From NCBI GenBank assembly GCA_003290165.1, contig QNQO01005878.1, forward strand, positions 62,001 through 126,000: DNA of 64,000 bases, read 5' to 3'. The translations under genes were made by a program, and so were the position numbers. This stretch comes from Berberis thunbergii. Taxonomy: Eukaryota; Streptophyta; Magnoliopsida; Ranunculales; Berberidaceae. Of the stretch, positions 1 through 8,597 are shown one piece after another (positions within the stretch are counted from its first letter, which is position 1; every line of letters begins with the position of its first letter). A model generated the notes under the pieces. The model did no database searches, was not told where the DNA came from, and was given only the letters and a program-made list of their open reading frames with translations.

Positions 1-1128
1 GAGTATGTTCCTCCCTCCCTTGTATCAATCACGCTTCTTATTCCATGTAGGCTGCTATCAATTTTTTTATTGAAGTCTTTTATGTGTAGTTCTCCTATAA
101 TTTTGTGGAGTTGGCATTCTTTATAGGGTTTTATGTGACTGTCTAGATGCATGAAAAGTCCAGTGAAATAATTAGAATAAGACTAAAATTTTCCAAAAGT
201 AAATTTTCTGCTGTGGTCAACTTAACTGATGGTTCTTTTTTGAATCAGCAAAATATTTCATATGTGATGACATCTGAGTTTACTTCAATTTCAACTTGTA
301 GTTTAAAAAAAAAAAAATCAGAACTTCATTTTTACTAGTATGATTTTCAACAGTTTTTAGATGTGTTTGTTGGTCACTTTGTTTTTCTTGGTCACTTTCT
401 TGCCTGACTGAAGGAATTCATTGTTGCTTGCTACAAACAGTCAGAATTTTTACTGACTGTTAAGATAACCTCAACAGATTTTCAGCAGTTTTATATGTGT
501 TTGTTGGTCACTGGCTAGTCAAACTTGCTCATGGCCTTTGTGTTGAAGAGAACTATTTGACTAAATTATTATATGTTTGAAGTGAATCACTTTGTTTGGA
601 TATAGTCTTTGTAATCACAAGATTGGTTATGATGTATGTCTTAATTATGATGGTGTTGCTTGTTTAACATGTGTTTACTTTGTTAACATTGTCACAGATG
701 CAGATAACAAAAAGTCAATTGTCCCCTATAAGGTATTATACCATTTAAAATTACTTTTATGTGGTGATATCTGCTGATATTCACCGTGAAATCCTTACTA
801 TAATTTGGGTTTGTGTGATGAATTTGGAAATAGCCAAAAAGTGAATCTAATGGTGTGAACGAGCTTGTACAAAAAGAAAACTCCAAGTAAGTTGTCTATG
901 CCTGTAATTTAGTATTTCCCTTTGATTTATTTTATTAATGATAGCATCTTTTGTTCTTGTGTTGATTATGAATTTATGGGTATATTTTCTAGCATTTTTG
1001 GGATCTCCAATTCAAATCATATAAAGCGAGAGATCAATCATCTCCATCAGAACTCAACTTCATATAAACTCGTCTCCAAAAAGGCCCGAACTTTTGCCTA
1101 GTCCTTGTCAGAACAAGTAACATAGTCA
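1..1128. other. AT-rich sequence, no gene recognised
   Basis: No reading frame longer than about 65 codons and no recognisable protein similarity on either strand. It lies upstream of the SDR fragment and could hold its original promoter and 5' UTR (the stretch 1000-1128 precedes the ATG), but I see no diagnostic motif. Confidence 0.5.
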
Positions 1129-1496
1129 ATGAAGAGATTTCAAGGGAAGGTAGCCATAGTTACAACATCAACACAGGGGATCGGTTTCGGCATCGCAGAG
1201 AGACTTGGCTTGGAAGGAGCTGCTGTTGTGATCTCATCTCGCAAACAGGTTCGTGGGATTCTCTCAAAATTCAAGCTTTTGTATGGATTTGCATCAAAAT
1301 TTGATCTTTATATGTTTTTTTGAGGAATGAATGAGAGGTGGATTGATTTGGGGTTCTTTTGGATTTTTTTTTTCTTCAGAAAAATGTAGATGAAGCTGCT
1401 GAGAAGCTTAGAGCTCGTGGGATTGAAGTTTTGGGATTGGTTTGCCATGTATCAAATGCTCAACGGAGGAAAAATCTCATAGAGAAGACAATTGAG
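1129..1496 (+). pseudogene. Short-chain dehydrogenase/reductase (DHRS4/IBR1-like), first two exons only
   Basis: Two exons can be read. 1129-1248 starts MKRFQGKVAIVT and ends SSRKQ at a GT donor. 1380-1496 follows a TTCAG acceptor and reads KNVDEAAEKL.. to LIEKTIE, ending at a GT donor. The first exon has the classical SDR nucleotide-binding glycine motif (here TSTQGIGFGI), which binds NAD(P)H. The HVSNAQRRKNLIEKT stretch is typical of plant SDR proteins close to Arabidopsis IBR1/SDRA, peroxisomal enzymes linked to indole-3-butyric acid metabolism. The catalytic Ser-Tyr-Lys exons are missing: the next 800 bp show no SDR homology. Both exons are open and join in phase, so this is a truncated copy rather than a randomly decayed one. 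Most likely a captured 5' fragment; it cannot make an active enzyme. Confidence 0.75.
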
Positions 1497-2299
1497 GTCA
1501 GGACTTCAAAATTCTAAATTAAAGAAGCAATCATTGGTAGTTGAAATTCTATTTTGTTGTGAAATTCTACTGCATGATTATATCAAGTTTTCTTAGGGAG
1601 GGTTCAATGTTATTTAACTAAACACTCCAGAGGAGGGGTTAGGCTGACCCCGACCACTGAGTGCATTTATAAAACAACTAAAATGCATGGGAAAGGGAAC
1701 ATATTTATGACTATATTCTCCTATTACAAAGGAAAATGAAGGAGGATTTGCATCATCAAATATTTATGACTATATTTTTTGGCTCCCCCATAGTGCTTGC
1801 AAAATCATATGCATAAATCCATTAAAACACACACACACACGTACACAAAAAAAAAATCCCATGGCTTGAAAACTTGGGAGCTAATTCTTCATTCTAACAC
1901 ACGGAACACCCAACTTATCAATCCTCAACAACCCTCTAATCAATGGAGGAGGCTCATTAAAAGAGCTAAAACTGCGAGAAGAGATTCCCATGAAAGCAAG
2001 TTTGTCGGAACACTATTCCCTTCTATATTGACAATAATCCATTGCTATCATGTTTCCAAATTTTTTAGCATGGTATTCCGAGGTTAATATTCCTTTGGTT
2101 TCTTATTAATTATTAAAGACTGAGATTAGGTTCTTCTTCTTGTTGGTATTTTTTCTATGTTTTAGGCTTTTGTAGGGGTATTTACGTGTATGATTTTTTT
2201 GGTACCTTGAAACACCAATATGGCAGCTTAAGAAAAGAATGATATATTGTCCACTTTTTCTGTCTACATCTTTTGGTTAATCATTTTTCTCCTCTTCAG
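1497..2299. other. No gene recognised between captured fragments
   Basis: The expected third SDR exon is absent. A 96-codon open frame at 1797-2087 is low complexity with a CA-rich start and no family resemblance. A short (CA)n run lies at 1829-1840. Confidence 0.5.
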
Positions 2300-2455
2300 A
2301 ATGCGGTGTACCTTGCAGCAATTAAGGGCTTAGACATAGTTGATGCGGTCCTTGATTCTTTAAACAAAACCGGATATAGCACCCTGACTACCCAGGAGGT
2401 TATCATCCAGTCCACCAGTGAAGCAGTTTTGTCATCAGTGAAGAAACTTCACTAG
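2300..2455 (+). pseudogene. Exon-like fragment of an unrecognised protein (C-terminus)
   Basis: After a pyrimidine-rich CTCTTCAG acceptor, 51 codons are open to a TAG stop: the product begins NAVYLAAIKGLDIVDAVL and ends LSSVKKLH. Amino-acid composition and the clean acceptor suggest a genuine last exon, possibly of a plastid or metabolic protein, but I cannot name the family. It lies between the SDR fragment and a chloroplast-protein fragment on the same strand, as expected for serially captured gene pieces. Confidence 0.35.
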
Positions 2456-2558
2456 AGTAATTCAATGTGATTTTGATGAAAAGTTGTAATTTTTTGTCTG
2501 TTTGATCTGTTTACTAAAATGGGGTTTGGCAAAATGATCTATTGGTTTTGTAATTCAG

Positions 2559-2970
2559 AAAAAATGTGGTGACATTTGCCAGTTTGAGTTCGAACACCAA
2601 GACTGCTCAAGGAATCAAACTCACTGAAGGGCTTGGGAGCTTGCCCAAAGTAGTTTTGAATTCTGCTTGTAGAAGGTATTGAATTTACATTCTTTACCTT
2701 CAATTGTTATGCATATTACATGTCATTTGGTTCTGTGGGAAACCAAATATATCACAGCAGATATGTTGTTCTTGTATTCAAGAGTGCTCTTTATTAAATA
2801 TGTTTCTTGTGGCAGGGGAAAGAGATGGCAAGAGTGTTTTGGATGCCTTTTTCTTGGGTAGGGCACTTGCAGAAGTGATCAACGAACGCATTGAGTCTAC
2901 AGTTGGGGAGTTGTTGAGTGTAGCTGGTAGGTTGCAGGCTGAACAACAAAAGCAAATACAAGAGTTTCAG
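2559..2970 (+). pseudogene. Fragments resembling a chloroplast protein of unknown function (At4g13200-like)
   Basis: Two exon-like pieces. 2559-2675, after TAATTCAG, reads NVVTFASLSSNTKTAQG.. and ends at AGAAG|GT. 2816-2970, after GTGGCAG, reads GERDGKSVLDAFFLGRAL.., ESTVGELLSVAGRLQAEQQ, KQIQEFQ and ends at CAG|GTAAG. The second exon is a charged amphipathic helix that I associate, from memory, with a small plant chloroplast protein family (Arabidopsis At4g13200 type). The two pieces do not join in the same phase (2 nt left over against phase 0), so they may come from different genes or have suffered an indel. The downstream part of the protein is absent. Confidence 0.45.
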
Positions 2971-3882
2971 GTAAGAAATTCACCAGTTTGCATATCTTTC
3001 ACTTTGGTTACTTCGTCATCATTTCAAACCAGCTGAAAGTGACTTTTATTTTGTCTACATAACCAGTTCTAATCTGTTTCGGTCTGCTTTTAATTTCTTG
3101 ACCAATGCATACTACTAGCTGTCTTTTCCCCTAATTCTGTTGTATTCAATTCAAGTGAACTTATTCTATTTAGAATAGCATAATTGTGATTATTGGAGAA
3201 ACTCTTACGAATCATCAACATGCAAATTACAAGGAAATACGTATAATGTGGTTATGATCTCAAACTGAAACTGCAGCATGGATTTTTTGTAATATTTTTG
3301 GTTTTCAATCTGGAATTTTGTTTACTGACAAGTTATGCTTGATTTGTAGTTGCTATTGCTTTTCCTATTAAAAATAAATGTCATTGGTACAATTGTTATT
3401 TTGGATCAGATTTGAGGTTAGAATCAAAACCAAATGAAACCAAATGAACAAAAAGTTCCTATGATAAAATCTTATAATATTATGTCCATTGTTTGTCCAT
3501 ACAATTTATGAAAGCAAGAGATTATGTAGGAGGAGCCCTAATCTTGCTATTGCTTCCTAAGTCTCTCTTTTCCTGATTTCCTTTTTGAATTTAGCTCGTA
3601 TCATCCTAATTATTATTTGTAATTTGAATCGTCAGGTGATTGAGTTTGTCCAATTTAAAGAACGATTACAACTCACCCTATCAAAATCCAACGTCAGATT
3701 ACCCTATCTTTACAATGAACCAATCACAAGCCAAAAACCAAAATCCAAGCAAGGGACACTCACAACCACCAGTTCATCCATTTAGTTTACTATCTCTCTG
3801 ATCACTCTTCTTATCTCATTCAGAGCTCTAGTTTGATTAGCATTTCATCTGAATCACAAACAGAAAGAGTGTTCTTCTCTCA
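2971..3882. promoter_or_regulatory. Gap, probably including the captured LHCB5 promoter and 5' UTR
   Basis: No exon is visible. The 300 bp before the LHCB5 ATG contain CCAAT in the context GAACCAATCACAAG (3717-3730) and an ACGT core in CCAACGTCAG (3687-3696), elements often found in light-regulated promoters. The ATG at 3883 is preceded by a CT-rich leader (3785-3882). Capture of the promoter together with exon 1 is inferred from continuity; no transcription evidence is available. Confidence 0.3.
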
Positions 3883-4488
3883 ATGGCTTCTCTTGCTGCA
3901 TCTACCGCATTGGCGTCGCTAGGTGTCTCAGAGATGTTAGGAAACTCTTTGAACATTACAGGTGCAGGTGCAGTTCGGGCATCCCCATCAAGCTCTAGCA
4001 CATCCACTACTAAGATTGTAGCATTTTTTGGCAAGAAGAAGCCTGCACCCAAAAAGGCTGCAGCTGTAGCACCAGCTAGCGATGAGCTCGCCAAGTGGTA
4101 TGGTCCCGAGAGAAGGATTTTCTTGCCAGAAGGTCTCTTGGACAGATCAGAAATCCCAGAGTACTTGACAGGAGAAGTGCCTGGAGAGTAAGCATCTTTT
4201 ATTTTATTTATGTTTTTATTACTTGCTTACAATTCAAATCTCCTGTTATCCATGGGAAGCTAAACCCCTTTTCTCATTTCTTGTCATGTTATTTGTAGTT
4301 ATGGTTATGACCCCTTTGGTTTGGGAAAGAAACCCGAAAACTTTGCCAAGTAAGTATGGTTGCTCCTGTCTTGCACAATATTTGTGACTGAAATGCCCGA
4401 TCTTGCAAGAGACTTAATGATATTGTCGATATGCAGATACCAAGCATATGAGCTCATCCACGCCCGATGGGCCATGCTCGGTGCTGCT
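3883..4488 (+). pseudogene. LHCB5: LHCB5 (CP26) chlorophyll a/b-binding protein, 5' fragment with three exons, truncated
   Basis: Exon 1 (3883-4187) encodes [19 protein letters not shown].. with a chloroplast transit-like N-terminus and the CP26 mature region ([20 protein letters not shown]). Exon 2 (4299-4349) encodes YGYDPFGLGKKPENFAK and exon 3 starts at 4437 with YQAYELIHARWAMLGAA, the first transmembrane helix carrying the conserved ELIHARWAM chlorophyll-ligand motif. All phases join correctly. Homology stops inside the first helix near 4488, where the sequence becomes DGIAHIMTIW followed by unrelated DNA, so roughly the last two thirds of the protein (helices B and C) are missing. CP26 is a minor antenna of photosystem II in thylakoids; this piece cannot work as one. 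Clean codons suggest recent capture. Confidence 0.9.
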
Positions 4489-5261
4489 GATGGAATAGCC
4501 CATATTATGACAATTTGGTATGATATTCTTATGCACCTTATATCTGTTGGGTGCATCATAAACTAATCCATTTTGCATACGGATGCATTTTCTATGCATA
4601 TTTTATTTATAATTGTTTGAAAGTTGGTACATGGTAAGCTTGACAAATTGTAGTTTAACTGTGATCCTATAGATTGAAAATATATTGAGATTCCAAGCTT
4701 GACAAGTTGTAGTTTAACTGTGAATCTGTGATCCTATAGATTTAAAATATATTGAGATTCCAAGGCAGTGATAATCTTTTTAACAGCTGGATTGAATAGA
4801 GGTATTCTTACCTGACCTCTCACAATTGTTGCAGTTCCAACCCTTCCTCTCCAATTTAGGATTGTCAAAACCCAAGAAAAAAGCAATTCTGAGTTGCTTA
4901 TATTAATACAATTATTAGAAAAATGTTGTATATTTTTTATAATTTGAGAAAATATTGAATTCTGCAGGTCGAATTGTGTTTTGCAAGTGGAGCATAATGG
5001 CAAAGAGTCCTGGCAAGGTGCTGTCTTGGCTTGGGACAGAGTTGTTTTGCTCTGTTTCTGTTCAGAAACAGGGCAGCGATGGCTGGAAGGTGCAAGGCGC
5101 AGGCGCAGAGTTAAACTATTGTAATGAAGATGATTAGTTATCAACCTATTGTAATGATATTCATTGTGTATTTGGTGCTTGTTATTATGTTCTCATGCGG
5201 AAGAGTTAAACTTGGTTGTACAATGTAATGATATTCTGATTGATCTATTTTTATGTTGCAG
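4489..5261. other. Breakpoint region with a short tandem duplication
   Basis: After the LHCB5 breakpoint I see no recognisable exon. A 59-bp unit starting AAGCTTGACAAATTGTAG (4636-4694) is repeated at 4695-4762 with a 9-bp insertion. Open frames at 4734-5144 (minus) and 4955-5137 (plus) overlap each other and match no family I know. Confidence 0.5.
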
Positions 5262-6207
5262 GATATCTGTGCTTGTGCTCGGTGTTCAAGCACAGGATCT
5301 CTCATTCGTGTTGAGCCAGTGGCAACCATCAATGATGGAGGTCAACCACTGTCCCCGCCTAGAACTGAAAGATGTTCCAACTGTTCAGGGGCAGGAAAGG
5401 TATGAAATCCACAAAAAACATTTTTTCTTTTCTTTTCTCACATGTATGTTCAAGAGTGATGTGTTTTTACTGGGTGTCTGGAACCAATGCTTTTCCATGC
5501 TTCTGCCAGTGACGTGTTTAGGAGCTTTCATAGTCTGACAAGTTAATCTTGGAAGGTTGTATAGGATATCATTCAGACTGGATGTACATGTTAATCTATT
5601 GTGATATTTTTGTTATAGTCTTAACTAGAAGTACCACCTGAGTCGTTCTTTGAAGTATTCATGCTGTTCTACAATCTTCTCCCAGGCTCTCTCCACCTGA
5701 AATTCTATCTATTTTCTTGTTTAGCAAACCATCTATAAATTTTAGGTTAAATTGATTGCTTATGATGGACAACTATCCTATCCGATAACTCTTCATGCCC
5801 TTGTTAGTTTGCCAAATGTTGGTGATGATAGTCGTGTCAGGTTGGCAGCTAGTGTAAATTCTTATACCATAACATCCGACCCTTTATATTTTCCTAACAC
5901 ATCTCAACTCTTCAATTACTTGCTGATATGATGAACCTCTAAACACGGTGTCTGTATTGACATGTTTCATGTTTTCTGTTTCTAGTTTAACCGACTAATT
6001 GTTTAATTAAATCAGAAAATATCTGTTTATAGTTTAACCGACTAAATTGTGCAGTTAAATTAGAAAATAGAAAACTATGGTTTCTCTGTTGCTATCTATC
6101 AAAAATTGTTTCTGGTTGTAACTTTGCAGGTTATGTGTCCTACATGCCTCTGTACTGGAATGGCAATGGCCAGTGAGCATGATCCAAGGATCGATCCCTT
6201 TGACTAA
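5262..6207 (+). pseudogene. DnaJ-type cysteine-rich zinc-finger protein, last two exons
   Basis: Exon 5262-5399 (acceptor ATGTTGCAG) reads DICACARCSSTGSLIRVEP.. and ends with ERCSNCSGAGK. The next exon 6130-6207 (acceptor TTTGCAG) reads VMCPTCLCTGMAMASEHD and ends DPRIDPFD with TAA. The spaced CxxC pairs (CACARC, CSNCSG, CPTCLC) are the zinc-binding signature of the DnaJ cysteine-rich fold, found in small plant plastid proteins of the BSD2/LQY1 type that assist photosynthetic complex assembly. The exact subfamily is uncertain. The two exons are in phase and open; upstream exons are not found. The first pair has lost the usual CxxCxGxG glycines. Fourth same-strand gene piece in this element. 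Confidence 0.65.
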
Positions 6208-6839
6208 AGGTGCACTGTTGTTTTTTGATCTAATATAAACCCAGAGTAATCATGTCAAAAGTGTATCTTACAAATTTCGGAGAGAACACAGAAGACTTGA
6301 CTTGGAATGAATAATACAAAGTGTAAATATTTTCAGCTATGTAATTACTTCATTATTGATAATCCTTAACCTTTTTTGGATGCATGGAGCAAGTATTTAC
6401 GTTCTTGATTATTTTTCAGTCTACTTAGTATTGGTCTTGAGCCATACTATATTCTGATTACCATACATACTTTAGAGTTGAATGGCCGAGTCATAAGCAA
6501 CCCCTGCCTTCCAGCCACAAGGGATTGCATTCTTCACTTCTATCCATTCTGTACCATTCAGCTGGAACCTCAAGTCCCAGACTCCCTCCGGAGGAATGGG
6601 CATGTCCCAGACTCCACCCCAGGCTCAGCGCATTCCTTGCTATTCTTGACAGTCAGCCTGCACCATTACCATTACAGTACATCATGCTTGGCCTATTGCA
6701 TTTTTGATAGAAACTTTCATTGCATTAGTTTTTCAATCACTATTATTAGTTTTTCAATCACCATTACCATTACAGTACATCATGCTTGGCCTATTGAATT
6801 TTGACTCAATGACTCAAAGTCATTTGATAGAAAAAAAAA
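6208..6839. other. 3' flank of the zinc-finger fragment with local direct repeats
   Basis: A segment CACCATTACCATTACAGTAC.. running to GCTTGGCCTATTG occurs at 6661-6698 and again at 6759-6796, and TTTTCAATCAC is also repeated between them. Ends in an A tract (6829-6847). No coding signal. Confidence 0.55.
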
Positions 6840-7231
6840 AAAAAAAAATTTTGCCACGGTTTTAAACCGTGGCTAACTATTGCAACGGCTAAAAACCGTG
6901 GCTACCTTGCCACGACTTATAACCATGGTTAGAGTTAGTCACGGCTTAAAACCGTTGCTAATATCTACACCTTGTCACGGCTTAAAACCGTTGCTATTTT
7001 TGCCACGGCTAAAAACCGTTGCTATTATTATTGCAACGGTTTATAACCGTTGCTAATTTCTAAAAATCACGCCCCCCCCTTCAAGCATAAAACCGTTGCT
7101 ACAATTTTAGCAACGGTTTTTAGCCGTTACAAAGGATTTCGCGACGCCCCTGTAGTCCACGGCTCTTAGCCGTGGCAATGGCTTACGCCTACGGTATAGA
7201 ACCGTTGCTAATGGGGGTTTTTGGTGTAGTG
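6840..7231. repeat. CACTA subterminal motif array and right terminus
   Basis: About a dozen short palindromic motifs of the form GCAACGG-N-CCGTTGC or GCCACGG-N-CCGTGGC follow each other (for example 6852-6873, 7120-7136). The end at 7231 reads GGTGTAGTG, the complement of CACTACACC. Such arrays are binding sites for CACTA transposases in studied elements. The adjacent 7232 onward belongs to a Helitron-like unit. Confidence 0.75.
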
Positions 7232-7317
7232 TTTATTTATCTTGATATTTAAAATAGAGTAAAATCTATTTATCATGTTAAACTTTTATCGTGCCAACGA
7301 CATGAGGAATACCCCAG
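7232..7317 (+). mobile_element. 3' remnant of a Helitron-like unit
   Basis: Matches the last ~85 bp of the units that follow: TTATCATGTTAAACTTTTAT, then a degenerate hairpin around GTGCCAACGACATG, then GAATACCCCAG immediately before the TCTATATTAC start of the next unit. Truncated on the left by the CACTA terminus. Confidence 0.55.
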
Positions 7318-7723
7318 TCTATATTACAAATCATAATGTTGTTTTAAGTGAGAGATAAAATACGGCTAAGATTTGTAGATAAACATAGTTCATGATTGAG
7401 ATTCATTTCATCTTATAGTTGGGACTTAACGATAACATTTATGTCTCACCTTCAATTAATCCCCAATAAGAGTGAATGAGTTTCATTCCCATGTCCAACA
7501 TTTTGATATTTATTTATTTTTCTTCAATTGTTGATGGTGGTGATTAGACATGTAAGTATGAAAAATGAAAACTTAAGGGCGATCAATAATATATTGACTT
7601 AATAAATTTTGACAAGATATTGATGTTTTATCATGATAAACTTTATCACGCAAACGACACGGGAATAAACTATATTTATCATGTTAAACTTTTATCATGC
7701 CAACGACACGAGGAATGCCCTAA
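7318..7723 (+). mobile_element. Helitron-like non-autonomous unit A (406 bp)
   Basis: Starts TCTATATTACAAATC and ends ..GTGCCAACGACACGAGGAATG then CCCTAA (CTRR-type end) after a partial hairpin. Next unit begins at the following base. No ORF. It carries an internal duplicate of the hairpin region (near 7650-7672). Confidence 0.65.
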
Positions 7724-8202
7724 TCTATATTACAAATCAGAATGATGTTTGAGGTTAGAGATAAAAAGATGGCTGAGAACCTGGTTGGACGGTTAAGGTT
7801 GTGGTGGTTTAACCCCCATGTCTTGGGTTCTATACCCACCGAAGGCATCCTCATCTTTAAAAAAAAATGGCTGAGATTTACCCAAATATAATAATCTAAC
7901 AGATCATAAAGAACTTAAAACACCAAGAGGTAAGTTTGTAGATAAACATAATTCATGGTTGATATTCGTTCCATCTAGTAGTTGCGACTTAAAAATAGTC
8001 TTTATGTCTTACCTTAAATCAATCTTGAATAAGAGTGCACCGGTTTGATTTTCATACCCAATATTTTGATTTTTTTTTCAATTGTTGATGGTGGTGATTA
8101 GGTATGTAAGTATGAAGAATGAAAACTTAAGGGTTATAAAAAAATATATTGGCTTTACCATGTCAAACTTTTATCGTGCCAACAGCACAGGGAATAACTT
8201 AG
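7724..8202 (+). mobile_element. Helitron-like non-autonomous unit B (479 bp, contains a SINE)
   Basis: Starts TCTATATTACAAATCAGAAT and ends ..CAACAGCACAGGGAATAACTTAG. Without the 88-bp SINE and its 10-bp target duplication it is about 381 bp, comparable to unit A. Directly abuts units A and C. Confidence 0.65.
7779..7866 (+). mobile_element. Short tRNA-derived SINE with perfect 10-bp target duplication
   Basis: ATGGCTGAGA flanks the insertion on both sides (7769-7778 and 7867-7876). The body has a degenerate A-box region (GGTTGGACGGTTAAGG), a good B-box-like GGGTTCTATACCC and an A-rich 3' end. At 88 bp it is short for a plant SINE. Confidence 0.7.
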
Positions 8203-8597
8203 TCTATATTACAAATCAGAATAGTATTTGAGGTTGGAGATAAAATACGGCTGAGATTTACTCAAATATAAGAATCTAACGGATTACATAGAACTTAAAA
8301 ACACCAAGAGAAAAGTTTGTAGATAAATATAGTTTATGATTGAGATTGTTTCATTTAATGGTTGAGGTTTAAAATTAGCCTTTATGTTTAACCTTCAATC
8401 AGTCCCCAATAAGAGTTGGGTTCGATTCTCATACCCAACCTTTTGATATTTATTTATTTTCTTCAATTGTTAATGGTGGTGATTAGGCTTGTAAGTATGA
8501 ATGATGAAAACTTAAGAGTAATCAATAATATATTGGCGTAATTAAGTTATAATGGGATGTTGATGCTAAAAAAATAAAGTAGAAGAAACTCTATTTA
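8203..8597 (+). mobile_element. Helitron-like unit C, left part (continues at 12127)
   Basis: Starts TCTATATTACAAATCAGAAT, follows the family consensus, and is interrupted at ATTTA (8593-8597) by the solo LTR. The remaining 45 bp, with hairpin and CTAG end, resume at 12127-12171 after the second ATTTA. Reassembled length about 440 bp. Confidence 0.65.

Larger units (their letters stand above)
1..7231 (+). mobile_element. Right part of a gene-capturing (Pack-) CACTA element, left end outside window
   Basis: Seen: fragments of several unrelated host genes lie in the same orientation with introns kept (1129-6207). They are followed by arrays of short inverted motifs of the type GCCACGG..CCGTGGC and AACGG..CCGTT (6840-7210) and a terminus that on the minus strand reads CACTACACCAAAAACCCCC (7213-7231). 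Known: CACTA (CMC/EnSpm) elements begin CACTA, carry subterminal motif arrays and can transduplicate gene pieces. Inferred: all of this is one element cut by the window edge. The second CACTA in this window (31582-38629) has the same layout. Alternative: a short MITE at about 6826-7231 next to an unrelated pseudogene cluster. I see no CACTA-like left terminus near 6826; the sequence there is an A tract following a locally duplicated TTTGATAGAAA. Confidence 0.5.

Noticed and set aside
3883..4488. Functional LHCB5 gene
   Set aside because: Homology ends inside the first transmembrane helix; the remaining two thirds of the protein do not occur in the window.
4734..5144. 136-codon minus-strand ORF
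   Set aside because: No recognisable motif, overlaps plus-strand frames of similar quality and sits in a gene-fragment breakpoint region.
1129..6207. Processed pseudogenes from mRNA retrotransposition
   Set aside because: Introns with intact GT..AG sites are retained; the A tract at 6829 is not preceded by a spliced copy.
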